A stretch of 64,000 nt of DNA from Guyparkeria sp. WRN-7. GTDB lineage: Bacteria > Pseudomonadota > Gammaproteobacteria > Halothiobacillales > Halothiobacillaceae. A program made the translations under genes and the position numbers. The stretch is from the NCBI RefSeq assembly GCF_001641825.1, contig NZ_LRFH01000002.1, positions 186,001 to 250,000 of the forward strand, read 5' to 3'. The notes beneath the pieces are model-generated. The model was given only the letters and a program-made list of their open reading frames with translations, did not search any database and was not told where the DNA came from. Shown here one piece after another: positions 56,301-64,000 of this stretch (position 1 is the first letter of the stretch; each line of letters opens with the position of its first letter).

Positions 56301-56539
56301 TGCCCTTCCCGCCGGCAGGCAATGCCGAGTGCCCAGGGGGCCAGAATGCTGTAGACGTTGTCGCGCACCCAGGCATCGGTGTAGTCGCCATGGGCGGTGA
56401 CGGCGGTGCTCGCCGGCAACAGGCCGGTGATCGGGTGCTGTCGATCGAGGATATGGCGACGCACCTCCGCGAACAGGGCGTCGAGCGACGCCTCGTCGCG
56501 TTCGGCGAGGTCGGGAGAAGACGGTCGGCCAGTCGTCAT
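53306..56539 (-). CDS. GH15-type protein resembling full-length phosphorylase kinase alpha/beta subunits
   Basis: A 1077-residue cytoplasmic protein. The first ~430 residues read as a GH15-like (alpha/alpha)6 barrel: DAWVRDNVYSILAPWAL (55-71), VVGDEEWGHLQLDATS (134-149), GIWERG (192-197, the usual place of the GH15 catalytic acid) and ELNASSLGM. The rest also follows the layout I recall for animal phosphorylase kinase regulatory subunits, including EIDPL-like VPEDIDPL, GRPRRRLLG, and near 905 WYQRRQIEGAMSRLP and PEYRQL. No kinase domain, calmodulin site or CaaX box is seen. Whether it hydrolyses glucans or regulates an enzyme is unknown. The ATG at 56537-56539 lacks a clear ribosome-binding site. 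Confidence 0.88.
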   Translation of the reverse strand: MTTGRPSSPDLAERDEASLDALFAEVRRHILDRQHPITGLLPASTAVTAHGDYTDAWVRDNVYSILAPWALGIACRREGQSARAFELEQAVVRNMRGLLQAMMRQSDRVERFKHSLDPIDALHAKYDTATGEAVVGDEEWGHLQLDATSLFLLMLMQMTAGGLTIVQSRDEVDFVQNLVWYLSRAYVTPDYGIWERGNKINIGVRELNASSLGMVLAALEAADGFDLFGERGDEATRLHVVPDDIVRVAQCLEAILPRESASKEIDSALLAVIGYPAFAVAHEDLAAQVSDRIEERLAGRYGYKRFLRDGHQTAIEDENKLHYEPEELEAFARIECEWPLFIAYRQINACFAGDRSAAASYGRRLRELAVCENAQPALPELYYVPPESIDAEREQPGSSRRLANANRPLVWAQSLWVVGRLLCTKRIVPEDIDPLGRHARPAGNGPAEVGVALLAESSDAMARLGSAGVAPVEMRDRAVPGAIPADVLIERLASLGGNGRLGLGGRPRRRLLGLATAAMIDSADESRALIPALFDTRTFLLGRDVQLLVHEMRTAIGYLARQWRSPARPLFVVPVADWMLAEPDGEAFVAFCRDELVSGLVDGVPVRLGSLGDLDASVLHRCLPGPLPTWEPPAPLPEVDWQLNGDVAALEEQLGDTPSLEQLLQAYAHAQALDERLEVLGRLGRSDLSADQRFIDANGVSRDLDGHREGVFRVAQSLGAWRLMRKAAEMAGVVDAFLEVAMMDLIVHQKRVAVGRSYSRRAVIDVPVSNQEILQRIAAYCGDDWRERALTQEMVIHLGAWLRAEPALFDNVITLRTGPLLQILVALQVREARVDPSRALDDLVAMPPHMLRQRLREAIAWRGHPGRLEALHRQDGGSVSLTRAEEHRIDALLPETVDQDRRMDWYQRRQIEGAMSRLPEDFYRGVWQLLGHVPALVIGNRFDARSVIDSQLYRGQYTAGEHNFALAVEHRLNRIEAPEYRQLCIETLATLSEITAGTPELSIAEPLVLDVLTGYAVRLAWLDEHPEEAERYDERRADAWQAFYRLPPASVADWVTAALEYLLRADVEPSQEERAGE

Positions 56540-56638
56540 GTTGGATACCGGGTGGTCTGACGGCCCGGCTGGCCCGGGCCCCACGCTCAGTATGGAGTCG
56601 TTATGCGCTTTCGGCCAGTGGGGCGAGCGAGCGCGGCC

Positions 56639-57598
56639 TCAGTGCCGGGTGGATTCCGGCGGCTCGACGCTGGCGTTGGTCAGCAGCTGCTCGACGTCGA
56701 CCCGGTCGAAGCGATACAGGCTGCCGCAGAAGTCGCAGTGGATCTCGATCAGCCCGGGCGGGGTGTCCTCGCTCGCCAGCGTCGCGTCGAGCTCCTCCCG
56801 GCCAAGTCCGGCCAGCATCTGACCCACCGCCTCTCGACTGCAGCCACAGCTGAAGGCGACACGGGCGACGTCATGGATACGCAGGGCGTCCTGGTGAAAC
56901 AGTCGGTGCAGCAGCTCCGGCGCCGTGACCGCACGCATCTCCGCCTGCCCTTTCTCGCCGACCAGCGTGTCCACCAGCTTGCCGACATGCTCGAAACCTT
57001 GGGCCGACGGGCCGCGGGCCGGCACGATCCCGCCGGTTTCCGGCATCTGCTGGACGAGCATCCCGGCGGTGACCTCCCGATCGGCGGAGAGGACCAGGCG
57101 GGTCGGCAGTTGCTCGGATTGCTGGAAATAGCCCTCGATGGCGTCGGCCAGTGACGCCCCCTCGATCGGTACCAGTGACTGGTAGCGCGTACCCTCGTCC
57201 GGTTCGATGGTCAGCACCAACTGGCCACGGCCGAGCAGCGCCTCCAGTCCCTCGCCGGCCTGTGCCAGCCGTTCGTCGTCCCACTTCGCCATGCAGCGGA
57301 AGCGGCGGTCCGAGCTTACCTGCACCACCAGCAGGTTGATCGGACCATGACCGGCGAACTGCAGGATCAGGCGACCTTCGAACTTGAGGCTCGCCACCAT
57401 CAGCACCGCCCCGGCCACGGCCTCGCCCAGGAGTGCGGCCACCGCCGGCGGGTAGTCGTGATTCTCGATCGCCGCCTGCCAGGTCGACTCCAGGCGCAGC
57501 GAGACACCCCGCACCAGCCCGTCCTCGAACGAGAAACGGAACAGCTCGTCGCCCTGCGGCAGGTTGTGCCAGTCGATCGATTCCTGCGTGTCAGTCAT
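56639..57598 (-). CDS. hslO: Redox-regulated chaperone Hsp33
   Basis: Holdase activated by oxidation. The 319 residues have an N-terminal substrate-binding domain (LFRFSFEDGLVRGVSLRL) and the C-terminal redox switch with CxC (FSCGCSRE) and CxxC (CDFC), so all four zinc-binding cysteines are kept. It lies 99 bases upstream of the phosphorylase-kinase-like gene on the same strand and 30 bases after gatB, so read-through from the gat genes is possible. The ATG is at 57596-57598. Confidence 0.96.
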   Translation of the reverse strand: MTDTQESIDWHNLPQGDELFRFSFEDGLVRGVSLRLESTWQAAIENHDYPPAVAALLGEAVAGAVLMVASLKFEGRLILQFAGHGPINLLVVQVSSDRRFRCMAKWDDERLAQAGEGLEALLGRGQLVLTIEPDEGTRYQSLVPIEGASLADAIEGYFQQSEQLPTRLVLSADREVTAGMLVQQMPETGGIVPARGPSAQGFEHVGKLVDTLVGEKGQAEMRAVTAPELLHRLFHQDALRIHDVARVAFSCGCSREAVGQMLAGLGREELDATLASEDTPPGLIEIHCDFCGSLYRFDRVDVEQLLTNASVEPPESTRH

Positions 57599-57628
57599 GC
57601 CGGCCTCCGGAAAAGGGGGAGCGTCGGG

Positions 57629-59098
57629 TCACTCGCCGTCGAGACGACGCTTGAGCACCTCGTTGACGGCCTTGGGGTTGGCCTTGCCCTTGGCGGCCTT
57701 CATCACCTGACCGACGAAGAAGCCGAACAGCTTGTCCTTGCCGCCCCGATAGGCCTCGACCTGCCCGGGGTTGGCCTCGATCACCTCGTCGACCATCGCC
57801 TCGATCGCGCCGGTATCCGAGATCTGCTTCAGTCCGCGCGCCTCGATGATCGCGTCGACCGAACCGCCCTCCTCGGCCAGGGCTTCGAAGACCTCGCGGC
57901 CGAGCTTGTTCGACAGCGTGCCATCATTGATGCGCTCGAGCAGATCGGCCAGCTTGTCGGCCGGGACCGGACACTCGCCGATCTCGAGCTCGAGCCGGTT
58001 CAGCAACGCGGCGACCTCGCCCATCACCCAGTTGGCGGCGAGCTTGGCATCGCTGCCTTCGCGGGCGATCACGGCCTCGAAGTACTCGGCGGTCGCCCGG
58101 CTGGAGGTGAGCACGCCGGCGTCGTAGGCGCTCAGGCCGTACTCGGTCTGGTAACGGCCGGCCTTGGCGTCCGGCAGTTCGGGGAGCTCGGCGCGCCAAG
58201 ACTCGATGGTCGCCTCGTCCAGCTCGACCGGCAGCAGGTCCGGGCAGGGGAAGTAGCGGTAGTCGTCCGCCTCTTCCTTGGTGCGCATCAGACGCGTCTC
58301 GTCACGGTCCGGGTCGTACAGGCGCGTGGCCTGCACCACCTCGCCGCCGGTCTCGAGCAGGTCGATCTGACGCTCGATCTCGAACTCGATCGCCCGCTGC
58401 AGGAAACGGAACGAGTTGACGTTCTTGATCTCGGTGCGGGTGCCGAATGCCTCGTCGCCCTCGGGGCGCACGGAGATGTTGGCATCGACCCGGAACGAGC
58501 CTTCCTGCATGTTGCCGTCGCAGATGCCCAGGTACTGCACGATCGCGTGGATCTTTCGGGCATAGGCGACCGCCTGCTCGGGACTGCGCATGTCCGGCTC
58601 GGAGACGATCTCGATCAGCGGCGTGCCGGCGCGATTGAGGTCGATGCCGGACATGCCGTGGAAGTCCTCGTGCAGCGACTTGCCGGCATCCTCCTCGAGG
58701 TGCGCGCGGGTCACGCGGATGGTGTGTTCGCGCGCCTTCTTGCCCTCGCCGGTGGTGATGGTCACCTCGCCGCCGACGACAATCGGGCGGGCCAGCTGCG
58801 TCGTCTGGTAGCCCTTGGGCAGGTCCGGATAGAAGTAGTTCTTGCGATCGAAGCTCGAGACCCGCGAGATGTCCGCGTCGATCGCCAGACCGAACAGCGA
58901 GGCCATGCGGACCGCGCCCTCGTTGAGCACGGGCAGCACGCCCGGCAGGCCGAGATCCACCGCGCAGGCCTGGGCGTTGGGCTCGGCGCCGAAGGCGGTC
59001 GACGCCCCGGAGAAGATCTTGGAACGGGTGGCCAGCTGGGCGTGGATCTCCAGGCCGATGACGGCCTCCCAGCCCGAAGGGATTGCGTATTGACTCAT
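57629..59098 (-). CDS. gatB: Aspartyl/glutamyl-tRNA amidotransferase subunit B
   Basis: Recognises and activates misacylated Glu-tRNA(Gln) or Asp-tRNA(Asn) in GatCAB. The 489 residues begin [20 protein letters not shown], with [12 protein letters not shown] and the conserved EDAGKSLHE and VDANISVRP blocks, and end in the helical YqeY-like domain that binds tRNA. Its presence indicates indirect amidation of at least one tRNA. It follows gatA by 11 bases. Confidence 0.97.
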   Translation of the reverse strand: MSQYAIPSGWEAVIGLEIHAQLATRSKIFSGASTAFGAEPNAQACAVDLGLPGVLPVLNEGAVRMASLFGLAIDADISRVSSFDRKNYFYPDLPKGYQTTQLARPIVVGGEVTITTGEGKKAREHTIRVTRAHLEEDAGKSLHEDFHGMSGIDLNRAGTPLIEIVSEPDMRSPEQAVAYARKIHAIVQYLGICDGNMQEGSFRVDANISVRPEGDEAFGTRTEIKNVNSFRFLQRAIEFEIERQIDLLETGGEVVQATRLYDPDRDETRLMRTKEEADDYRYFPCPDLLPVELDEATIESWRAELPELPDAKAGRYQTEYGLSAYDAGVLTSSRATAEYFEAVIAREGSDAKLAANWVMGEVAALLNRLELEIGECPVPADKLADLLERINDGTLSNKLGREVFEALAEEGGSVDAIIEARGLKQISDTGAIEAMVDEVIEANPGQVEAYRGGKDKLFGFFVGQVMKAAKGKANPKAVNEVLKRRLDGE

Positions 59099-59109
59099 GC
59101 GTGCTGTCC

Positions 59110-60597
59110 TTACCCTTCGCGGTTGTCGTTGGCGGAGTCACCAGCGATCGACGGCATGCGCTCATGCCAGTCGACACGCTGCTGGTACTGGTGGGCGACG
59201 TTGAGCAGGCGGCCTTCGTCGAAGTGGCGGCCGATCAGCTGCAGGCCGACCGGGCGGCCGTTGACGAAGCCGGCCGGGACCGACATCCCCGGCAGACCGG
59301 CGAGGTTTACCGGGATGGTGAAGATGTCCTCGAGGTACATCTTGGCCGGGTCGTCGCTGTGCGCACCGCGATCGAAGGCCGGGGTCGGCGTGACCGGGCC
59401 GGCGATCAGGTCGCACTGGTCGAAGGCGCGCTGGAAGTGCTCGGTCACCAGGCGGCGGGCCTTCTGCGCGCGACGGTAAAAGGCGTCGTAATAACCGGCG
59501 GAGAGCGCGTAGGTGCCCACCAGGATGCGGCGCTTGACCTCCGAGCCGAAGCCTTCCGAACGGGTGCGCTCGTAGAGATCCTGCAGGTCCTTGGGGTCCT
59601 CGCAGCGGTAGCCGAAACGCACACCGTCGAAGCGCGACAGGTTCGAGGAGGCCTCGGCCGGCGCGAGCAGGTAGTAGGCGGCCAGGGCGATGTCGGCATC
59701 CGGCAGGTCGATCTCGACCATCCGTGCGCCGGCGGCACGCAGCTCGTCGATTGCCGCGGTGACGGCGTCACCCACCGCCGGGTCGAGCGCATCGGAGAAC
59801 CACTGCTTGGGGATGCCCACGCGCAGGCCCTCGATCGACCCGTCGAGACCGGCGACGTAGTCCGGCACGGCCTCGTCGGACGAGGTGGAATCCTTCGGGT
59901 CGAAACCGGCCATCTCGCCCAGCACCAGCGCGCAGTCGGCAGCCGACTTGGCGATCACGCCGCCCTGATCGAAGCTCGAGGCATAGGCGATCATCCCGTA
60001 ACGCGAGACGCGCCCGTAGGTGGGCTTGATGCCGGTCACGCCGCAGAAGGCCGCGGGCTGGCGGATCGAGCCGCCGGTGTCGGTGCCGGTGGCGAACGGT
60101 ACCAGCCGGGCGGCGACCGCCGCCGCCGAACCACCGGAGGAGCCGCCGGGAACGGCAGCGGTATCCCAGGGGTTCGCCACCGCGCCGAAATGGCTGTTCT
60201 CGTTGGACGAACCCATCGCGAACTCGTCCATGTTCGCCTTGCCCAGCAGCACCGCGCCGCTCTGGCTCAGACGCTCGTGGACGGTCGAGTCGTAGGGCGC
60301 GACCCAGTCACCGAGCATGCGCGAGCCGCAGGTCGTGCGGGTGCCCTTGGCGCAGAAGATGTCCTTGTGCGCGTAGGGGATTCCGGCCAGCGGCCCGTCG
60401 GTCGATGCCGGCGCGTTTGCCTCGACGCGACTGATCAGGCTGTTGAGTTCGGGGTCGATCGTCTCGATACGTCGCTCGAAGGCCGCGGCCAGGTCATTGG
60501 CCGAGAGCTCGCCGGCGGCCAGCCAGTCCTTGAGCTGGGCGATCGAGGCGTTGATCAGCGCGGCATCGCCGCCTTGAGGTGAATCATTCGTGGACAC
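59110..60597 (-). CDS. gatA: Aspartyl/glutamyl-tRNA amidotransferase subunit A
   Basis: Amidase that releases ammonia from glutamine for GatB. The 495 residues carry the amidase-signature triad: the lysine in PYAHKDIFC, the cis-serine and the nucleophile within [13 protein letters not shown] and [14 protein letters not shown]. The start is GTG at 60595-60597, preceded by GGGGAA. gatC lies 63 bases upstream. It is cytoplasmic and acts in a complex with GatB and GatC. Confidence 0.97.
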   Translation of the reverse strand: MSTNDSPQGGDAALINASIAQLKDWLAAGELSANDLAAAFERRIETIDPELNSLISRVEANAPASTDGPLAGIPYAHKDIFCAKGTRTTCGSRMLGDWVAPYDSTVHERLSQSGAVLLGKANMDEFAMGSSNENSHFGAVANPWDTAAVPGGSSGGSAAAVAARLVPFATGTDTGGSIRQPAAFCGVTGIKPTYGRVSRYGMIAYASSFDQGGVIAKSAADCALVLGEMAGFDPKDSTSSDEAVPDYVAGLDGSIEGLRVGIPKQWFSDALDPAVGDAVTAAIDELRAAGARMVEIDLPDADIALAAYYLLAPAEASSNLSRFDGVRFGYRCEDPKDLQDLYERTRSEGFGSEVKRRILVGTYALSAGYYDAFYRRAQKARRLVTEHFQRAFDQCDLIAGPVTPTPAFDRGAHSDDPAKMYLEDIFTIPVNLAGLPGMSVPAGFVNGRPVGLQLIGRHFDEGRLLNVAHQYQQRVDWHERMPSIAGDSANDNREG

Positions 60598-60660
60598 GGA
60601 ATGGGTTCCCCTGCCTTGAAGAAGATGATGAGTGGGCGTGTCGGTCGCGGCCGACCGGGA

Positions 60661-60948
60661 CTATTCGATGACCTTGGGCACCAGGAACAGGCCGTTTTCC
60701 TGCGCCGGCGCGCCTTCCATCAGCGTGTCGCGCTGGTCGGTCTCGGTGACCTCGTCGGGACGCAGCCGCTGGGTCTGGTCGAGCGGGTGGGCCATCGGCT
60801 CGAGATCGTTGAGGCGCGGGTCGTCCAGCAGACGCGCCTGGTCGAGGATGGCATTGAGGTCCGTGCGCAGCGCCTCGGTCGACTCCGGCTCGACGGCGAT
60901 CCGGGCGAGATGTGCCACTGCCTGCAACTGGTCATTGGTCAACGACAT
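60661..60948 (-). CDS. gatC: Aspartyl/glutamyl-tRNA amidotransferase subunit C
   Basis: Small subunit that wraps around GatA and holds the complex together. The 95 residues match GatC: LTNDQLQAVAHLARIAVEP, then DLNAILDQARLLDD, PMAHPLDQTQRLRPDEVTE and an ENGLFLVPKVIE C-terminus. It begins the gatC-gatA-gatB operon; its upstream region faces the divergent mreB gene. The ATG at 60946-60948 follows AAGGGG. Confidence 0.96.
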   Translation of the reverse strand: MSLTNDQLQAVAHLARIAVEPESTEALRTDLNAILDQARLLDDPRLNDLEPMAHPLDQTQRLRPDEVTETDQRDTLMEGAPAQENGLFLVPKVIE

Positions 60949-61135
60949 CGTCGTTACCCCTTCGGAAAGTCATGGTTTCTTGGTCAGAACACCCGGCCCG
61001 CTGACCGGGATGGCGGCCCGGCGAGGAACCTGTCGGCGGACCTCCTGTCGAAGGGCGCAAGCCGGGTTCCGCCGGAGCGCGGAAAATCAGGCGCGAAGCC
61101 TATCACAGGCCCGTCCGCCTGCCGAGTCGACGCGC

Positions 61136-61164
61136 TTGCTTGCAACCCGCCATGTTGCTACCTT
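61136..61164 (+). promoter_or_regulatory. Sigma70 promoter candidate for mreBCD
   Basis: TTGCTT (61136-61141) and TACCTT (61159-61164) with exactly 17 bases between. Transcription would start near 61171, leaving a leader of about 168 bases before mreB. Confidence 0.55.
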
Positions 61165-61178
61165 AGCCGCTTATTTTA

Positions 61179-61190
61179 CGCCACGTGGCG
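61179..61190. repeat. 12-bp palindrome in the early mreB leader
   Basis: CGCCACGTGGCG is perfectly self-complementary and lies about 8-19 bases after the predicted start of transcription, where a bound protein could block elongation. Confidence 0.5.
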
Positions 61191-61332
61191 CCGGGTCGGA
61201 TTGAGACCCGCAGGGCGCCCGGCAGGCGAAAACGGGAAAGGACTCAGGCACGGCCATTCAGAATCGAACGGCCCGCCACAACGGGGCCGACGCAATGGCC
61301 TTCCACCTCACACGCAGACATCACTCGGTTAA

Positions 61333-62376
<1,044 letters not shown>

Positions 62377-62387
62377 CGGCGCCGACG

Positions 62388-63311
62388 ATGGCGCTGTTCG
62401 ATACCCACCGCCCCGGACTCAACACGCTCCTGGTGCTGGTCGTGGTCTCGATCGCCCTGATGAGCCTCGATCGCATCGGCACCCGTTGGGTGGGCCAGCT
62501 CGACCAGGGCATGGGCAGCGTCACCGACGGCATCATCGAGACGATCCATCAGCCGGTCGTCCTGGCCCGCTCCATCGGCCGCTGGTTCATCGAACGCAAC
62601 GAACTCCACCAAGACCTGGACCGCCTGCGCGAAGAGAACACCCTCCTGCGTGGCCAGATGCAGCAATTCGTCTCCGTCAAGCGCGAGGTCGACGAGCTGC
62701 GGGCCCTACTCGACGGCGAAGCCAGTGACGTGCCGGCGGTCCTGCTTGCCCGCCGCATCGGCCACCCGCCGACTCCCGACGACAACCTCTTCACCATCGG
62801 CCGCGGCTTTGGCGACGACGTCCGTCCCGGCGACCCGGTGATCGATGCGCACGGCGTGGTCGGCCAGGTGCTGCGCAGCACGGCGACAGGCGCCACGATC
62901 ATCGAACTGACCTCCCGCGATCACATTCTCTCCGTCGTGCTCGGTGACACCGGCCGCACCACCCTGCTGCGGGGCACCGGCACCGAGCAACTGGTGGCCG
63001 AGCGGGTCCCCGAGCGCACCCAGATCCAGGCAGGCGACCTGCTGACGACCTCGGGCATCGACAAGGCCTTCCCTCGCGGCTACCCGGTCGCACGGATCAC
63101 GGCCATCGAGACCGACGAGGCCCAGGGGTTCATCCGGGTGATCGCCGAACCGGTTGCCGACCTGGCGCGGATCGACTACGTGCTGGTAGTCACCGAAGCG
63201 CCCGATGCCGACACGTCACCGGCCTCGGGATCAACGGAGACGCTCGACCAGCCGACGGTCGCGCCGGTGCAGGCGGACACGCAGGAAACGGAGGCGGGGA
63301 ATGGCGACTAG
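62388..63311 (+). CDS. mreC: Rod-shape-determining protein MreC
   Basis: Bitopic inner-membrane protein that links the MreB filament to PBP2 and RodA in the periplasm. The 307 residues comprise a short cytoplasmic start, one membrane helix (about 11-27), a coiled coil (about 65-115, ELHQDLDRLREENTLLRGQ), and two beta-barrel domains to about 275. The C-terminal 35 residues are a Thr/Gln/Glu-rich disordered tail. Its end overlaps mreD by 11 bases. Confidence 0.95.
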   Translation: MALFDTHRPGLNTLLVLVVVSIALMSLDRIGTRWVGQLDQGMGSVTDGIIETIHQPVVLARSIGRWFIERNELHQDLDRLREENTLLRGQMQQFVSVKREVDELRALLDGEASDVPAVLLARRIGHPPTPDDNLFTIGRGFGDDVRPGDPVIDAHGVVGQVLRSTATGATIIELTSRDHILSVVLGDTGRTTLLRGTGTEQLVAERVPERTQIQAGDLLTTSGIDKAFPRGYPVARITAIETDEAQGFIRVIAEPVADLARIDYVLVVTEAPDADTSPASGSTETLDQPTVAPVQADTQETEAGNGD

Positions 63312-63774
63312 CTGGTTCTCGATCGTCTTCACCAGCCTGGTGGCACTGGCACTGGTGCTGATTCCGCTGCCGGAGGCCGTGCAGGTTCACAATCCGCAGT
63401 GGCTGTTGCTGGTGGTAATCTTCTGGTCGCTATACCGGCCGGCCCAGGCGGGGCTGCTCTACGCCTGGGTCGCCGGCCTGATGCTGGATGTGGCAACCAA
63501 CGGTCTTCTGGGCCTTAATGCCCTGATGTTCACGCTGACCGCCTTTCTTGTGCTTTCCCTGCGCCAGCGACTCGGCGTCGCGCCACTGCTGTCACAGGCA
63601 CTGCTGGTGGCCGGCTTCACCCTGATCTACCTGATGGTGTCGCTCTGGGTCGAAGGCGTGGCAACCGACCTCGTCTCCATGGCCACCTACCTGTCGCGGG
63701 CACTCTCCAACCTGGCCGCCTGGCCGGTGATCTACTTCCTGCTCAGCCGCATTGCCAGCGTGGCCGAGCGCTAG
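63301..63774 (+). CDS. mreD: Rod-shape-determining protein MreD
   Basis: Integral inner-membrane partner of MreC. The 157 residues contain about five hydrophobic segments, with the family pattern PEAVQVHNPQWLLLVVIFWSLYRP and GLLYAWVAGLMLDVATNGLLG (shown in parts). The ATG at 63301 begins the membrane protein; the open frame upstream is an arginine-rich shadow of mreC. It ends next to the convergent dgkA at a hairpin that includes both stop codons. Confidence 0.93.
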   Translation: MATSWFSIVFTSLVALALVLIPLPEAVQVHNPQWLLLVVIFWSLYRPAQAGLLYAWVAGLMLDVATNGLLGLNALMFTLTAFLVLSLRQRLGVAPLLSQALLVAGFTLIYLMVSLWVEGVATDLVSMATYLSRALSNLAAWPVIYFLLSRIASVAER

Positions 63775-63786
63775 GCTCAGCCTAGC
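63770..63786. repeat. Hairpin spanning the convergent stops of mreD and dgkA
   Basis: GCTAGGC (63770-63776) and GCCTAGC (63780-63786) pair perfectly around TCA. The TAG of mreD lies in one arm and the dgkA stop is the loop itself. No T-run follows on either strand. Confidence 0.6.
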
Positions 63787-64000
63787 AGCACGCCGGCCCA
63801 GACCACGGCGGCGACGATGATCGCCATCAGTACCGCCGCGGAACCGACATCCTTCGCGCGCCCGGAGAGCTTGTGCCGATCGGCACCGATCCGGTCAACG
63901 ACATTCTCGATGCCGGTATTGAGCAGCTCCACCATCAACACCTGCAGCACCACGGCAACGAGCAAGGCGCGCTCGAGCGCCGTCTCACCGACGAACAAGG
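63777..64000 (-). CDS. dgkA: Diacylglycerol kinase, C-terminal part
   Basis: Recycles diacylglycerol to phosphatidic acid in the inner membrane. Only the last ~74 residues are present; the N-terminus lies beyond the right edge. The family signature VELLNTGIENVVDR, with both glutamates of the active site, and LSGRAKDVGSAAVLMAIIVA are clear. Two membrane helices are visible. The in-frame methionine near 63998 is internal by comparison with E. coli DgkA. It is convergent with mreD. Confidence 0.93.
   Translation of the reverse strand, partial: LFVGETALERALLVAVVLQVLMVELLNTGIENVVDRIGADRHKLSGRAKDVGSAAVLMAIIVAAVVWAGVLLG

Noticed and set aside
60601-61332. 243-codon plus-strand frame across gatC and the mreB leader
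   Set aside because: It runs antisense through gatC, has no ribosome-binding site and reads as low-complexity sequence.

Overview
The window looks like a stretch of the core chromosome of a GC-rich gammaproteobacterium. Supporting gene orders are hemA-prfA-prmC with moeB nearby, holC-valS, dnaX-ybaB-recR, kdsD-kdsC-lptC-lptA-lptB-rpoN-hpf-ptsN, the mla lipid-transport genes next to murA and hisGDC, gatCAB and mreBCD. A Tat-exported DsrE protein, HPr kinase in a gammaproteobacterial rpoN/ptsN neighbourhood and the very high GC content would fit a sulfur-oxidising lineage such as Halothiobacillaceae or Chromatiales. That placement is an inference and was not tested. No phage, transposase, integrase, CRISPR array, tRNA or rRNA gene was seen, and coding density is very high.

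Layout. (1) 1-9.2 kb: an exported protein cut by the left edge, ugd, darP, tspO, truD, pyrC, a DsrE-family protein and an ArnT-like glycosyltransferase, all on the minus strand; then pyrD on plus, convergent with moeB. (2) 9.2-15.1 kb, minus: an unknown gene, prmC, prfA, hemA, a PAP2 phosphatase and an ArnC/DPM-like lipid-linked sugar transferase. (3) 15.4-27.6 kb: a 1204-residue GGDEF-globin-EAL protein, an LPG-synthase-like membrane protein, holC-valS, mnmC-yjbQ, and a PilZ protein with a diguanylate cyclase. (4) 27.6-40.9 kb, minus: recR, ybaB, dnaX, a 4.5S SRP RNA gene that is not a protein gene, hisC-hisD-hisG, murA, mlaB-mlaC-tolC-mlaD-mlaE-mlaF, an unknown gene and a SUMF1-type protein. 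(5) 41-50.2 kb, plus: KDO synthesis, LPS transport, rpoN, hpf, then the nitrogen-type PTS set ptsN-hprK-rapZ-EIIA(Man)-HPr and an unknown gene. (6) 50.3-61 kb, minus: hemL-thiE-glk and a full-length phosphorylase-kinase alpha/beta-like GH15 protein joined by overlapping start/stop codons, then hslO and gatB-gatA-gatC. (7) 61.3-64 kb: mreBCD, convergent with a dgkA cut by the right edge.

How the genes work together. Envelope construction dominates: KDO synthesis, Lpt and Mla transport, MurA, MreBCD, lipid-linked sugar transferases and DgkA. Two haem-synthesis steps (hemA, hemL) and two pyrimidine steps (pyrC, pyrD) lie in separate places. Cyclic-di-GMP signalling is represented by three proteins (two cyclases, one of them also a phosphodiesterase, and a PilZ receptor). 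The PTS set has HPr, HPr kinase and two EIIA proteins but no enzyme I or sugar permease here, so a regulatory role is likely.

The points most worth a second look are the phosphorylase-kinase-like protein coupled to glucokinase, the haem-globin domain placed between GGDEF and EAL domains, the tolC gene inside the mla operon, and a -10 box placed so that the hemA mRNA would be leaderless. Start sites were chosen by family length, ribosome-binding sites and overlaps. No database search was possible.
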